From Dictyobacter aurantiacus (lineage in GTDB: Bacteria; Chloroflexota; Ktedonobacteria; Ktedonobacterales; Ktedonobacteraceae), in the NCBI RefSeq assembly GCF_003967515.1, contig NZ_BIFQ01000002.1, positions 2,604,001-2,668,000 on the forward strand: a DNA stretch of 64,000 bases. Direction: 5' to 3'. This document shows, in pieces, positions 52,323 through 60,979 of this stretch. The notes beneath the pieces were generated by a model, which saw only the letters and a list, made by a program, of their open reading frames with translations, was not told the origin of the DNA and ran no database searches. Position numbers and translations under genes: made by a program. Within the stretch, counting starts at the first letter, position 1; every line of letters begins with the position of its first letter.

Positions 52323-52945
52323 CTCCTTCCTGGCAATGGACAAGAACCTCGACCTGTCCGGTTCGCTGTATTACTTCGCCTTGCCTTTCAACAAAAGAAA
52401 AGCACTCTTTCTGAAATGGGAAAAGCCGATAGTGTGCCAAATACGCTCCCAACGGACTATGCGCATTGCCCGTTACTGGGTCCTCATGAATACCAATGGC
52501 TGGTGCGAACATTCTCCCCCAGGTGAGAATGCCAGGCACATTAGAATCAAAGGTGAAGACAAAATAGCCATTACAACTGGTTTGCCTGCTTAGCCTTCGG
52601 AGCATCTCCATATCCGGTGCAAGCTGATTAAGGACATACTTTGACGTAATGCCAATGAGCACTTTGGAGTGACCCGTGGAAACGATCTGAATAGGGCACT
52701 CCTCTAGAAGTGTCTCATAGTGAAGCTTCAACGCCTGCAAGAGCGTCTCTTGCTCATCTTCTTGGAGAATCTTCCCAAATTCCACCTTTCCCTGCGTCAT
52801 CAGAATTTTATAATCATCGTTCTCCCAAAGAATGTCAATTGGTAAGATACCAGCGCCAGTGAGCGTAGGGACCCGCGTTCCGGGAGAGAGTCCAAGTTCT
52901 TTTGTCCGCACATAGTGTGCGGCAATAGTCGCATATTCACAACTA
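52323..52945 (-). pseudogene. PhzF-family isomerase-like protein, truncated at both ends
   Basis: The frame reads CEYATIAAHYVRTKELGL near its start, where PhzF proteins have CGHATLAAA, and later GIHEDPVTGNAHSPLGAYL, the DPVTGxAH signature of the second half. The first 40 or so residues, with the catalytic Glu region, are missing at the edge of an IS630 relic (about 52945). The last residues are replaced by the IS6 element, with which the frame is fused. PhzF proteins isomerise small metabolites; the real role here is unknown. Confidence 0.85.
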
Positions 52946-53000
52946 GTGCAGGTTCACGAGACCTGTTGTGTAAGGAATAAACCTCTGCTAGAATGAGGGC

Positions 53001-53532
53001 ATGAAAGCCCCCATATACGTTCGAGCGTTGAGTCCAGAAGAGCGAGCAGGGTTAGAAGCTGGACTGCGCTCCTCCGATGCTTTTACCCTGCATCGCAGCC
53101 AGATTGTGCTCGCCTCCAGTCGAAAACAGCGCCTCAAAGTCATTGCTCAGAATCTGGGCTGGGCCACGCAAACCGTCTGTAATGCCATCCATGCGTTTGA
53201 AGAGGAAGGCGTCGCTTGCCTCAAGCAGGAGTCCTCCCGACCAAAGACGGTACAGGCCCAGTTTGACCAGGCTAAATGTGAAGCCCTGCGAGCTTTGTTG
53301 CATCAGAGTCCGCGCACCTTTGGAAAATCGACGAGTGTCTGGACGCTAGAGTTGGCAGCAGAGGTCAGCTTTGAGCAAGGCTTGACCGCGAACCAGGTGA
53401 GTATCGAGACCATATGGCAAGCGTGCGATTGTCGAGTCCGCTCGGCTCTTGACCGCAAGCGAACTTCTGCAACGTGTGTGCGGCTACTTCGGCTGTGAGC
53501 TGCTGGAGTCGCTTTCTCAGCCAGTTGCTTGA
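53001..53532 (+). pseudogene. Internally deleted IS630-family transposase
   Basis: From ATG 53001 the N-terminal helix-turn-helix part is present (RALSPEERAGLEAGLRSSD, then AQNLGWATQTVCNAIHAF). Around 53430-53447 it jumps, with a frame change, to the extreme C-terminus: LLTASELLQRVCGYFGCELL then ESLSQPVA and TGA 53532. That ending matches the IS630 fragment at 30860. The catalytic domain is deleted. A left end with an outward repeat probably lies around 52945-52970. Confidence 0.8.
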
Positions 53533-53582
53533 GCTCCTCACCTTTCTCAATCAAATGCTCCTGGTGCTGGGGCGTGGCGTGA

Positions 53583-54140
53583 TCAAGATACAGCTCGGCG
53601 CCATTCCTCAAAGACCTGCTCGATCTGAGCGATATGGCGTTTCTGATGAAGGACCAGAAAATAGAGCCACTGGTACATATCCATCTTACCCAGATTCTGC
53701 ACGGACATTCGCACCTGATAGAGGGAGCCCTCGCCTTTTCTAAGTGCAGCAAGAATGCTCAGGCACTCCTGGTACTGCGCATGGAGGCGTGTGCGAATAT
53801 CTTCGAGGGAAGCTCCTGTTGGCTCCATATGCTCTGGCCTGATCCAGGGGAAAGCGTCAGGATGTCCAATCGGGGTCAGGCGATCCAGATCGCTCTCTCC
53901 CTCATGTATGGACTCTCCGCGCTGTGCTCGGCGCAACGCTTTCTCTCGTCCTTGACGAATAATGAGGAGCAGGTAATGGTTCGTCAGTGTCACATGCTCA
54001 AGAATAGCTTGGATCGACCAGCCGCCATCCTGTGGATGATAACAGCGGCTCTCCTCTGATTGTTCAAACCATTTCTCCAACTCGACGAGAGCTTCCGACA
54101 GCGCCTGTTGAACCACCTGGATCGTCTCTTCGTATGGCAT
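53583..54140 (-). CDS. DinB-family protein
   Basis: A 185-residue protein started at ATG 54140 (GGAGCGGGAAAG upstream), giving a usual DinB length; earlier in-frame starts add an unconserved tail. Four-helix-bundle features: DGGWSIQAILEHVTLTNHYL holds the first metal-binding His, and LHQKRHIAQIEQVFEEW near the C-terminus carries the HxxxH pair. This three-His arrangement is that of DinB_2 proteins, often metal-dependent thiol or maleylpyruvate-type enzymes; most remain uncharacterised. It appears intact and stands alone between an IS630 relic and a decayed HTH gene. Confidence 0.85.
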   Translation of the reverse strand: MPYEETIQVVQQALSEALVELEKWFEQSEESRCYHPQDGGWSIQAILEHVTLTNHYLLLIIRQGREKALRRAQRGESIHEGESDLDRLTPIGHPDAFPWIRPEHMEPTGASLEDIRTRLHAQYQECLSILAALRKGEGSLYQVRMSVQNLGKMDMYQWLYFLVLHQKRHIAQIEQVFEEWRRAVS

Positions 54141-54384
54141 CGTTCTTTCCCGCTCCTCTTTCTTCTCATCAATTGGCTTCCTGAGGAATGCTCTGGTTCT
54201 TCCACCAGAGCTTTTCTGAGCCTGCACTAGGTTACATAGCGATCAATAGTGATATCTCTGTCTGCCTCTGCCGCGGGTATACCAGCTGCGTAGCATTTGC
54301 TGGCTTCTTGATAGTACGCATGTTTATCAGCTTCGTTGGCATCATGGTCTTGCCGATCGGTACACACGTTTACGAGCACAGGGC

Positions 54385-54550
54385 ATGTTCACTGCCGAGG
54401 AACTGGCTCATTCCTACAACGTTACCTGCTCAAACGATCTGGCGTTGGTATCGCCAAGGACGCATCGTTGGCATGCGATACAATGACCGGGGGTCGTGCT
54501 TCTTTCTTCCTAAGGAACGTCAACCACTCCTGTTCGATGATGCACATTGA
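54385..54550 (+). pseudogene. Small helix-turn-helix (MerR/excisionase-like) protein with 1-bp insertion
   Basis: ATG 54385 opens MFTAEELAHSYNV; after AACGTT the frame is lost. Deleting one T gives NVPAQTIWRWYRQGRIVGMR followed by YNDRGSC and FLPKERQPLLFDD to TGA 54550, a 55-residue protein of the excisionase/MerR-HTH type seen in recombination modules. The break is thus a single-base insertion. A serine recombinase fragment of the kind that often accompanies such proteins lies at 28129. Confidence 0.65.
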
Positions 54551-54857
54551 TATTAAGGTAGGAAAAAATCCATGGATAGAAAAGATGAAAGAACAGGTTG
54601 CTTCCTATTCTATCACATATTATTCCATGATCACTAAATCCGTGCTAGATCCTCATAGTTCCGTGATTTACAAAGATGGGAAATTCAGTCCTCCAGAGTT
54701 TCTTCCCCAGTTTTTGCAACACTACCCCTGCGCCCGCTTTTAACGATGTGTCATGTTCTGTCTCAGAACCACATCTTGCTGTTTTCCTGCTTACATGCTA
54801 TGCTTTCAGCAGATGAGGTAGTTAACTATATTGAACCAACTTAGCAGAGAGAGAGAC
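54551..54857. other. Intergenic stretch before the LuxR regulator
   Basis: No supported gene. A plus-strand frame ends DPHSSVIYKDGKFSPPEF then LPQFLQHYP at about 54740, protein-like but without a start and not recognised; it may be a gene remnant. The promoter of the LuxR gene should lie in the last 100 bp. Confidence 0.35.
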
Positions 54858-57623
54858 ATGATCAACTTCAATGGGCTATCCCCCCATCCTTCTTCATCTG
54901 ATCTGGCAGGAGTCGCTTCGTTTTCTCCACCTGAACGGGCAGGTTTGCATCCTCTGTTGAGGACGAAATTGGCCATTCCTCCCCGACGTCCTCAACTATT
55001 GGATCGTCAGGCCTTACGTCAGCAGCTGGATGAGGTCAATCGGCATAGATTGACTGTCATTTCGGCTCCCGCTGGCTTTGGCAAAACAACCCTCCTGGCG
55101 GATTGGGCCTCCTCTTTTGAGGGCCTTATCGCTTGGATCTCCCTTGATGCCACAGAGAATGATCCTGCAAGTTTCTGGAACTACCTGATTGCTGCCTGCC
55201 AGCGATTGTATCCTCCTCTGGAGCACCTGATCACTCCTCTGCTCCAATCTCCGGGGTCACTCCCCATCGATACCGTTCTTGTCTCGCTGGTGAATACGCT
55301 AGCCTGCTCCTTGTCTCCCTTGGTGCTTGTTCTGGATGATTATCACCTGATTACCTCTCAGAAGATCCATCAGGATATGATTTTTTTTGTTGAGCATCTG
55401 CCTGCTCCTATGCATCTGATCATTAGTACGCGCTCCGACCCCCCTCTCCCTCTGGCTCGTTTCAGAGCACGCGGTTCACTCTACGAACTGCGTGCTCTGG
55501 ACCTGCGCTTTTCACCAGAGGAAACATCTCTCTTTCTCCAGCAGGAACTGGGCGTCGTTCTCTCAGAGGGGGGGATGCTGGAGGTAATTGAACAGCATCT
55601 GGAAGGTTGGCCTGCCGGACTCCACCTGCTAGCCCTTTCACTCAAACATCGGACTGATAAGTTGCTTTGGCTCTCCACCTGGAACGGACGCCATAGACAT
55701 ATCAGCACCTATTTGATCGAGGAAGTCCTCGACCAACAATCGTCAGAGGTGCAAGAGTTCTTGCTCTGCACGTCTTTTCTTCCGCGCCTGACTGGTTCAC
55801 TCTGTAATGCTGTCAGTGGACGTTCAGATGGAGATCGCATGCTAGAATACCTGGAGGAGGCGAATCTTTTCACTGTCGCGCTCGATGAAGATCGTTCCTG
55901 GTATCGCTATCATCATCTCTTCGCGGAAGTGCTCCAGCATCGCCAGCGCAAGCTCACTGGAACAGCTCATGTGGCGAAAATCTATCGACGCGCCTGCGCC
56001 TGGTATAAGCAGCAGGGCTTCTTTCTGGAATCTGTAGAGGCCGCCATGAGTGCGGAAGATTACGATGAAGCGGCCATTATGCTCGAACAGCAGGGCATTC
56101 CCGTTACCGAGGGCTATCCCTATGAGCGTTTCGTTTCCTGGATCGAGCGCCTCCCTTCGGCTGTCCTTACCAGGCATCCCCAACTGGCGATGTGGTATAA
56201 CTCCGCTTTGATTATGATGGGAGAACTCCAAAAACTTGATGAGGCCTCTCAGAGGGCCGCGCAGGGCTTTGAGGAGCAGGGGAAGTTGACAAGGCTGGGA
56301 GCTACCCTGGCCCATCAGGCTGTGCGCTGCTACTGGTTAGGCCATACCTCCTCCTTCTTTGCCTATCGAGAAAAGGCGCTGCCCTATCTCTCGGGTGAGG
56401 CCCCGGTGGAAAAAGATGCACGCAGTCTGATGACTGGCTTTGTTGCTTTGCATACTGGTCAGGTACAACTGGCATTGCCCATTTTTGCTGAGAGTCTGCG
56501 TGTGAACGAGGGTATCCCTAATTTCTCCGGCTTCATTTCCTGTAAACTACGTTTGGCCGATCTCTTACGGATGCAGGGCAAACTGCAAGAGGCGGCACGA
56601 CACTATCAGCAGGTGATAGAGCGAACCCGGGATCTGCGCTTTCCCGCCTCCGAGGTACTTGCACGCTGGAGTCAGGTGTTGTTGGAATGGGATCAACTTT
56701 CAGAGGCGGAAGCGGCTCTCCAGCAAGCCCTGGCCAGTGCTCAGCACATGCAGCATACCAAACTTCTGAGTCTGGGAGCACTGTATCACGCCCGCCTCCT
56801 TTTGGCTCGTGGCGAAACGGTGCTGGCGGAGCAGCGTTTGCAAGAGGCCTTCCAGTTGGCTTGTCGATATGATCACCAGGAGGTGTACCGCGAGGCGTTG
56901 ATCGAGAGGGCACGCGTGGCCCTTATCCAGGGGGATTATGTGACAACAGAGCATTGTCTGAGCGCATGCGCTGTCCAGATTGACGACGCGCCAGCGTATG
57001 CGCAGGAGGCCGCTTATCTTCTCCTCTCCCGCTGGCTGATTGCTCAAGGAAAAGCCAGGCTTGTGTTGGACCATCTTCCCAGATGGAGGCAGGTAGCGCG
57101 AGAAGATGGCCGGGGCGAGCGTGAAATAGAAATGTTGCTCATCCAGTCGCTGGCCTATGCTGCTCTCCAGGAGCGCGAACAGGCTCTGGATGCACTGGCA
57201 CTTACGCTCCACCTGGCCGAGCCGGGTGGTTATCTGCGCCTCTTTCTCAATGAAGGCCAACCTGTGCAGTGTTTATTGATCCAGTTGGGCGAGCGCACCC
57301 CCTCTCAGCAACCTTCTGTGCAAAGGCTACTGGCCCATTTCCCCATATCCGAGCAAAAAGCCTCCGCTCAGAAGGAACTTGTTGAAAAAAAAGCTCTTGC
57401 TGCCGGATCGCAGAAACCACTTCCTCTTTTGAGTACACGGGAAAAAGAAATTTTGCGCCTGATTGCAGCTGGCGCCTCGAATGAGGATATTGCAGAGCAA
57501 CTGGTGATCGCCTATAGCACCGTCAAGCGCCATGTGAGCAATATCCTCGTGAAATTATCTGCTACTAACCGCACCCAGGCCGTCGCGCTCGCCCGCGAGC
57601 AGGGCTGGCTTTGTGAGATGTAG
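54858..57623 (+). CDS. MalT-like LuxR-family transcriptional regulator
   Basis: About 921 residues from ATG 54858 (AGAGAGAG upstream; an in-frame TTG 54831 is an alternative). The P-loop SAPAGFGKTTLLADW is at residues 69-83, with LVLVLDDYHLI as Walker B region, giving a STAND-type ATPase. A winged-helix domain and a long TPR-like helical region follow. The C-terminal 65 residues are the LuxR helix-turn-helix: LSTREKEILRLIAAGASNED then STVKRHVSNILVKLSA. MalT-type proteins bind an inducer through the helical region and activate transcription as oligomers. It heads a plus-strand run with a small protein, SDR, monooxygenase and transaldolase. Confidence 0.93.
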   Translation: MINFNGLSPHPSSSDLAGVASFSPPERAGLHPLLRTKLAIPPRRPQLLDRQALRQQLDEVNRHRLTVISAPAGFGKTTLLADWASSFEGLIAWISLDATENDPASFWNYLIAACQRLYPPLEHLITPLLQSPGSLPIDTVLVSLVNTLACSLSPLVLVLDDYHLITSQKIHQDMIFFVEHLPAPMHLIISTRSDPPLPLARFRARGSLYELRALDLRFSPEETSLFLQQELGVVLSEGGMLEVIEQHLEGWPAGLHLLALSLKHRTDKLLWLSTWNGRHRHISTYLIEEVLDQQSSEVQEFLLCTSFLPRLTGSLCNAVSGRSDGDRMLEYLEEANLFTVALDEDRSWYRYHHLFAEVLQHRQRKLTGTAHVAKIYRRACAWYKQQGFFLESVEAAMSAEDYDEAAIMLEQQGIPVTEGYPYERFVSWIERLPSAVLTRHPQLAMWYNSALIMMGELQKLDEASQRAAQGFEEQGKLTRLGATLAHQAVRCYWLGHTSSFFAYREKALPYLSGEAPVEKDARSLMTGFVALHTGQVQLALPIFAESLRVNEGIPNFSGFISCKLRLADLLRMQGKLQEAARHYQQVIERTRDLRFPASEVLARWSQVLLEWDQLSEAEAALQQALASAQHMQHTKLLSLGALYHARLLLARGETVLAEQRLQEAFQLACRYDHQEVYREALIERARVALIQGDYVTTEHCLSACAVQIDDAPAYAQEAAYLLLSRWLIAQGKARLVLDHLPRWRQVAREDGRGEREIEMLLIQSLAYAALQEREQALDALALTLHLAEPGGYLRLFLNEGQPVQCLLIQLGERTPSQQPSVQRLLAHFPISEQKASAQKELVEKKALAAGSQKPLPLLSTREKEILRLIAAGASNEDIAEQLVIAYSTVKRHVSNILVKLSATNRTQAVALAREQGWLCEM

Positions 57624-57753
57624 CGGCTCTCCCCGACAAAAAAATACATCCTACCCTACATCTTTTGGCTCTCTCTCCCTTCAGCCTAAGAGAGTATAGT
57701 TTCCTTAGAACAGATTGCTGTCCGGCTGATCGGCAAAGATGAGGGGCAAACGA

Positions 57754-57981
57754 ATGATGATGAAACCAATGCATTACCGGATCCACATCCAGGGCTATCT
57801 CGATCTGGAATGGCAGGACTGGCTACACGGCCTGACCATCACCCATTGTGAAGAGAGAGAAACCGTACTCAGTGGGCCACTCGCCGACCAGGCAGCGCTA
57901 CACGGTATTCTCACCCAGCTCTATGATCTCGGATTACCGCTGCTGGCGGTAAATACAGTTCCTCCTGATGATCAGTCATAA
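57754..57981 (+). CDS. Small conserved protein following the LuxR regulator
   Basis: A 75-residue protein from ATG 57754, with GAGGGG seven bases upstream. It reads HYRIHIQGYLDLEWQDWL then LTITHCEERETVLSGPLADQ and LHGILTQLYDLGLPLLAVNT: strand-helix-strand with a DQAALHGIL motif. From memory, similar short proteins commonly follow MalT-like LuxR genes in Ktedonobacteria, so it may modulate that regulator. No biochemical function is known to me. Confidence 0.75.
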   Translation: MMMKPMHYRIHIQGYLDLEWQDWLHGLTITHCEERETVLSGPLADQAALHGILTQLYDLGLPLLAVNTVPPDDQS

Positions 57982-58276
57982 TGAATAATTCATTTTAATG
58001 GCATCTTCAAAGGAAGTCGATCCACATGGTGTTCCGCCCTACGGTTGACCAGACACGCAGGAGTGTTAGCTTCCCGCAGGAAGGTGATGAACAGGCCCTG
58101 GTTGGTTTCGGCGATACAGGCCAAGTCCTCAGGAGAAACTACTGGAGAAGGGCGATCTTTTTCTGCCGGATAATCCGCGTGGAGGAAGTAGCCTTTTCCC
58201 GGCGGGGCATATCCAGCAGGGAGCGACCCTGCCAGGCCATCTCGATGAAAGGCCTGAAACATATAAGGAGGGAACT

Positions 58277-59161
58277 ATGACTGACATCATACCAATCAAC
58301 AGGGGAGCGGTTGTCGTGACCGGCGCCTCTTCTGGAATGGGGCGCGCCTGTGCGCTCCTGCTGGCACAAGCGGGCTACCACGTCTTCGCGGGCGTACGGA
58401 AAGAACAGGATGCGCTCGCGCTCAAGCAGCAGGCACCTGCATCCCTCACCCCGATCTTTCTGGATGTCACTGACGCAGACTCGATAACTGCTGCCGCGAT
58501 GCAGGTTACTGAAACCGTGGGAGAAGCAGGCCTGACAGGACTGGTGAACTGTGCAGGCATCGGGGTCACGGCTCCGATGGAACTCCTTCCCATTACCGAG
58601 TTGCGCCGCCAGTTCGAGATCAATGTCATCGGGCAAGTGGCCGTCACCCAGGCCTTTCTTCCGCTGATCCGCGCAGCTCGCGGGCGCATTATTCACGTTG
58701 GCTCGGTCGGAGGAAAGATTACGATTCCCTTTGGGGGTCCCCTCTGTGCATCAAAATATGCAATAGAGTCGATCAATGATGCCTTGCGCATGGAACTGGC
58801 TCTCTGGGGGATTGAGGTCTGCCTGATTGCTCCTGGCAGCATTCGCACGCCTGCAGTGGGGAAGCTGGTGAAGGATAGCGAGGCCATGATCAGCACCTTT
58901 CCAGAAGAAGGGGCCAGGCGCTATGCTGCAGCCTATCGTGCCTTTGTCCAGACCTTCGTCAAGCATGAGGAGGCCGGGGCGTGTCCAGAGGTGATGGCCG
59001 CTGTTGTGCTCAAGGCTCTCACCGCAAGGTTACCCAGAACCCGCTACCCTGTGGGACCGTTATCCAGACGTTTACCGTGGCTTTCCAGGGTTCTCCCCCC
59101 CAGGGTGTTTGATCGGGTCAAAGCCCGCCTTTTCGGCCTGCCACGGTACGTCGAAGCTTGA
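58277..59161 (+). CDS. Short-chain dehydrogenase/reductase lacking the usual catalytic Tyr
   Basis: A 294-residue classical SDR with AAGGAGGG before ATG 58277. The NAD(P)-binding TGASSGMG is at residues 15-22; NCAGIG and the catalytic Ser in IIHVGSVGGK follow. Where the YxxxK motif is expected the sequence is GGPLCASKYAIESINDA, so the Lys and the downstream YAIES are there but the Tyr position is Leu. Relatives of the retinol-dehydrogenase-like group usually have GPYCASK. Either the following Tyr substitutes or the enzyme is altered. It shares strand and neighbourhood with the third FAD monooxygenase, suggesting redox tailoring of one compound. Confidence 0.88.
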   Translation: MTDIIPINRGAVVVTGASSGMGRACALLLAQAGYHVFAGVRKEQDALALKQQAPASLTPIFLDVTDADSITAAAMQVTETVGEAGLTGLVNCAGIGVTAPMELLPITELRRQFEINVIGQVAVTQAFLPLIRAARGRIIHVGSVGGKITIPFGGPLCASKYAIESINDALRMELALWGIEVCLIAPGSIRTPAVGKLVKDSEAMISTFPEEGARRYAAAYRAFVQTFVKHEEAGACPEVMAAVVLKALTARLPRTRYPVGPLSRRLPWLSRVLPPRVFDRVKARLFGLPRYVEA

Positions 59162-59224
59162 ACCGGAAATTAAGGAAGGAACACTTTTTCACAATACCAT
59201 TTGCTTGTCTGAAGGAGTGATTGC

Positions 59225-59362
59225 GTGAGCTCGCTTATAACTATCAACTGCACGTTTGATCAGCCCAGAGCGGGAGAAGAAAAACGTCCCTCCTTCCAGA
59301 GCATACGTTGCGGAAGAAAAACGCCAGGTGAGAGGGAAAAGGAGAACGGAAATGGACACTGA
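59225..59362 (+). CDS. Possible 45-residue leader peptide overlapping the monooxygenase start
   Basis: GTG 59225 has AAGGAG seven bases upstream and opens a 45-codon frame rich in Arg, Lys and Glu (FDQPRAGEEKRPSFQSIRCG) that ends at TGA 59362, 11 bp inside the monooxygenase gene starting at 59352. Good ribosome site and overlapping stop/start are typical of translational coupling. There is no homology I recognise, so it is a weak call. Confidence 0.35.
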   Translation: MSSLITINCTFDQPRAGEEKRPSFQSIRCGRKTPGEREKENGNGH

Positions 59363-60893
59363 TGTCTTAATTGTTGGTGCCGGCCCAACAGGTTTGATGC
59401 TGGCCTGTTGGTTAGCGCGCTTAGGGATACACCCAATGGTCATTGAGAAGAAGGCCGGTCTGACTAGCGAATCGCGAGCGGTGGGAGTACAGGCGCGCAC
59501 ACTGGAAACCTATGATATGCTCGGCATTGTCGATCGGGCGTTGCCACAGGGTGTACCGGTGAAAGAGATGAACCTGCTGATCAACAGGCGTCTTGTGGGG
59601 CGGGTCAAAATGGGTGAGATCGGTAAAGGGCTCTCTCCCTACCCCTACTTCTTCGTTATGAGCCAGGACAGAACTGAGCGCCTCCTGTTTGAAGCGTTCA
59701 CAGAGCAGGCTGGGCAGGTGCGATGGGAAACCACGATTGGTGATCTTGTGCAGGATGAGCAGGGGGTAAACGTGGAGTTACAACGCGCCGATGGAAAAAG
59801 TGAGCGTGTGCGAGCGCGCTATGTCTGCGGCTGTGACGGGGCCAGCAGCCAGGTTCGGCACGCACTTAACCTCGATTTCCCAGGAGGAACCTATCCCCAG
59901 CATTTCTATGTGGCGGACGCGCTCATTACCTCTCCGCAGCCCGAAGGTGTGATCAGCATCAGCATCGATGGAGATCGCTTCCATGCCCTTTTCCCAATGC
60001 CCGGACCCAACCATTACCGCGTCCTGGGATATGTCCCGCCAGAGTTGACCGACAAGACGGACCTCACCTTCGAGGATGTGCGCTCCACTTTTGAGGACTC
60101 TATGGGTGCACAGGTTGCGAAAGTCTTCTGGTTTTCGACCTATAACACGCATCACCGTATCGCAGAACACTTCCAACGCGGACGAGTGTTTCTGCTGGGG
60201 GACGCGGCCCATATTCACAGTCCGGCAGGCGGACAGGGCATGAATACCGGGCTGATGGATGCCAGCAACCTGGGCTGGAAACTGGCTGCAGTCCTCCAGG
60301 GAGAGGCCGGCGAGCGCTTACTGGCCAGTTACGAGCCAGAGCGTATGGCTTTCGCGCACTTGCTGGTGGCAACCACCGATCGCGTCTTCACCGCTGCATC
60401 CAGTCCCACGTTGAGGGCGCGGCTGTTTCGCTCCGCGATTGTGGCCCCGCTTTTCTCAGGGCTTTCCCAGTTGCCTCAGATGCGCCGCTGGTTCTTCGGC
60501 ACTATTTCACAGACGCGGCTCAATTACCGCCATAGTCCCATGAGCCGGGGAGCGGCCAGCCTTGTGCAGGCGGGCGATCGTTTGCCCTGGGTGAAGTGCA
60601 GCGATGGAAGCAGCAATTATGATGCTTTGTGCACTCTCAAAGTGCACTTGCAGGTCTATGGCACGGTTTCTCCAGAGATCGAGGGCTTTACCAGAGAGCA
60701 TCCCGAAGTGCCAGTGAAGCAGTTCTCCTTCACTCCAGAGGCAGCACGCGCTGGTTTACAGGAAGGAGCCTGCTATCTACTGAGGCCAGATGGCTATGTC
60801 GCCTATGCCTCGCCTCAGTTCTCATCAGAGGAGTTGCTGGCTTACCTGCGGGATGTCTGGTGCTGGCGAGAGGTTGGAGCGAAGGTGGAATAG
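59352..60893 (+). CDS. FAD-dependent aromatic monooxygenase (PHBH fold), copy 3
   Basis: A 513-residue protein from ATG 59352 with AAGGAG seven bases upstream. Fingerprints: VLIVGAGPTGLMLACWLARL near residue 5, YVCGCDGASSQVRHALNL near 160 and VFLLGDAAHIHSPAGGQGMN near 275. The C-terminal thioredoxin-like region ends LLRPDGYVAYASPQF. This is the same enzyme class as the two minus-strand monooxygenases but clearly a separate gene, not a recent duplicate. It lies 190 bp after the SDR gene, with a possible leader peptide between. Substrate is likely a phenolic or polyketide-like compound. Confidence 0.92.
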   Translation: MDTDVLIVGAGPTGLMLACWLARLGIHPMVIEKKAGLTSESRAVGVQARTLETYDMLGIVDRALPQGVPVKEMNLLINRRLVGRVKMGEIGKGLSPYPYFFVMSQDRTERLLFEAFTEQAGQVRWETTIGDLVQDEQGVNVELQRADGKSERVRARYVCGCDGASSQVRHALNLDFPGGTYPQHFYVADALITSPQPEGVISISIDGDRFHALFPMPGPNHYRVLGYVPPELTDKTDLTFEDVRSTFEDSMGAQVAKVFWFSTYNTHHRIAEHFQRGRVFLLGDAAHIHSPAGGQGMNTGLMDASNLGWKLAAVLQGEAGERLLASYEPERMAFAHLLVATTDRVFTAASSPTLRARLFRSAIVAPLFSGLSQLPQMRRWFFGTISQTRLNYRHSPMSRGAASLVQAGDRLPWVKCSDGSSNYDALCTLKVHLQVYGTVSPEIEGFTREHPEVPVKQFSFTPEAARAGLQEGACYLLRPDGYVAYASPQFSSEELLAYLRDVWCWREVGAKVE

Positions 60894-60979
60894 GAAAGCC
60901 CCAAGCAAGTGCTCACGAAAAGCTGGGAAAAGGGTAACGAATATCTTAGGTGAGAAATATCTATCAAGGAGACAATCAC

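Noticed and set aside
39035-52330. IS6-mediated inversion proven by target duplications
   Set aside because: The four flanking 8-mers were compared in both orientations and none match, so inversion is possible but not shown.
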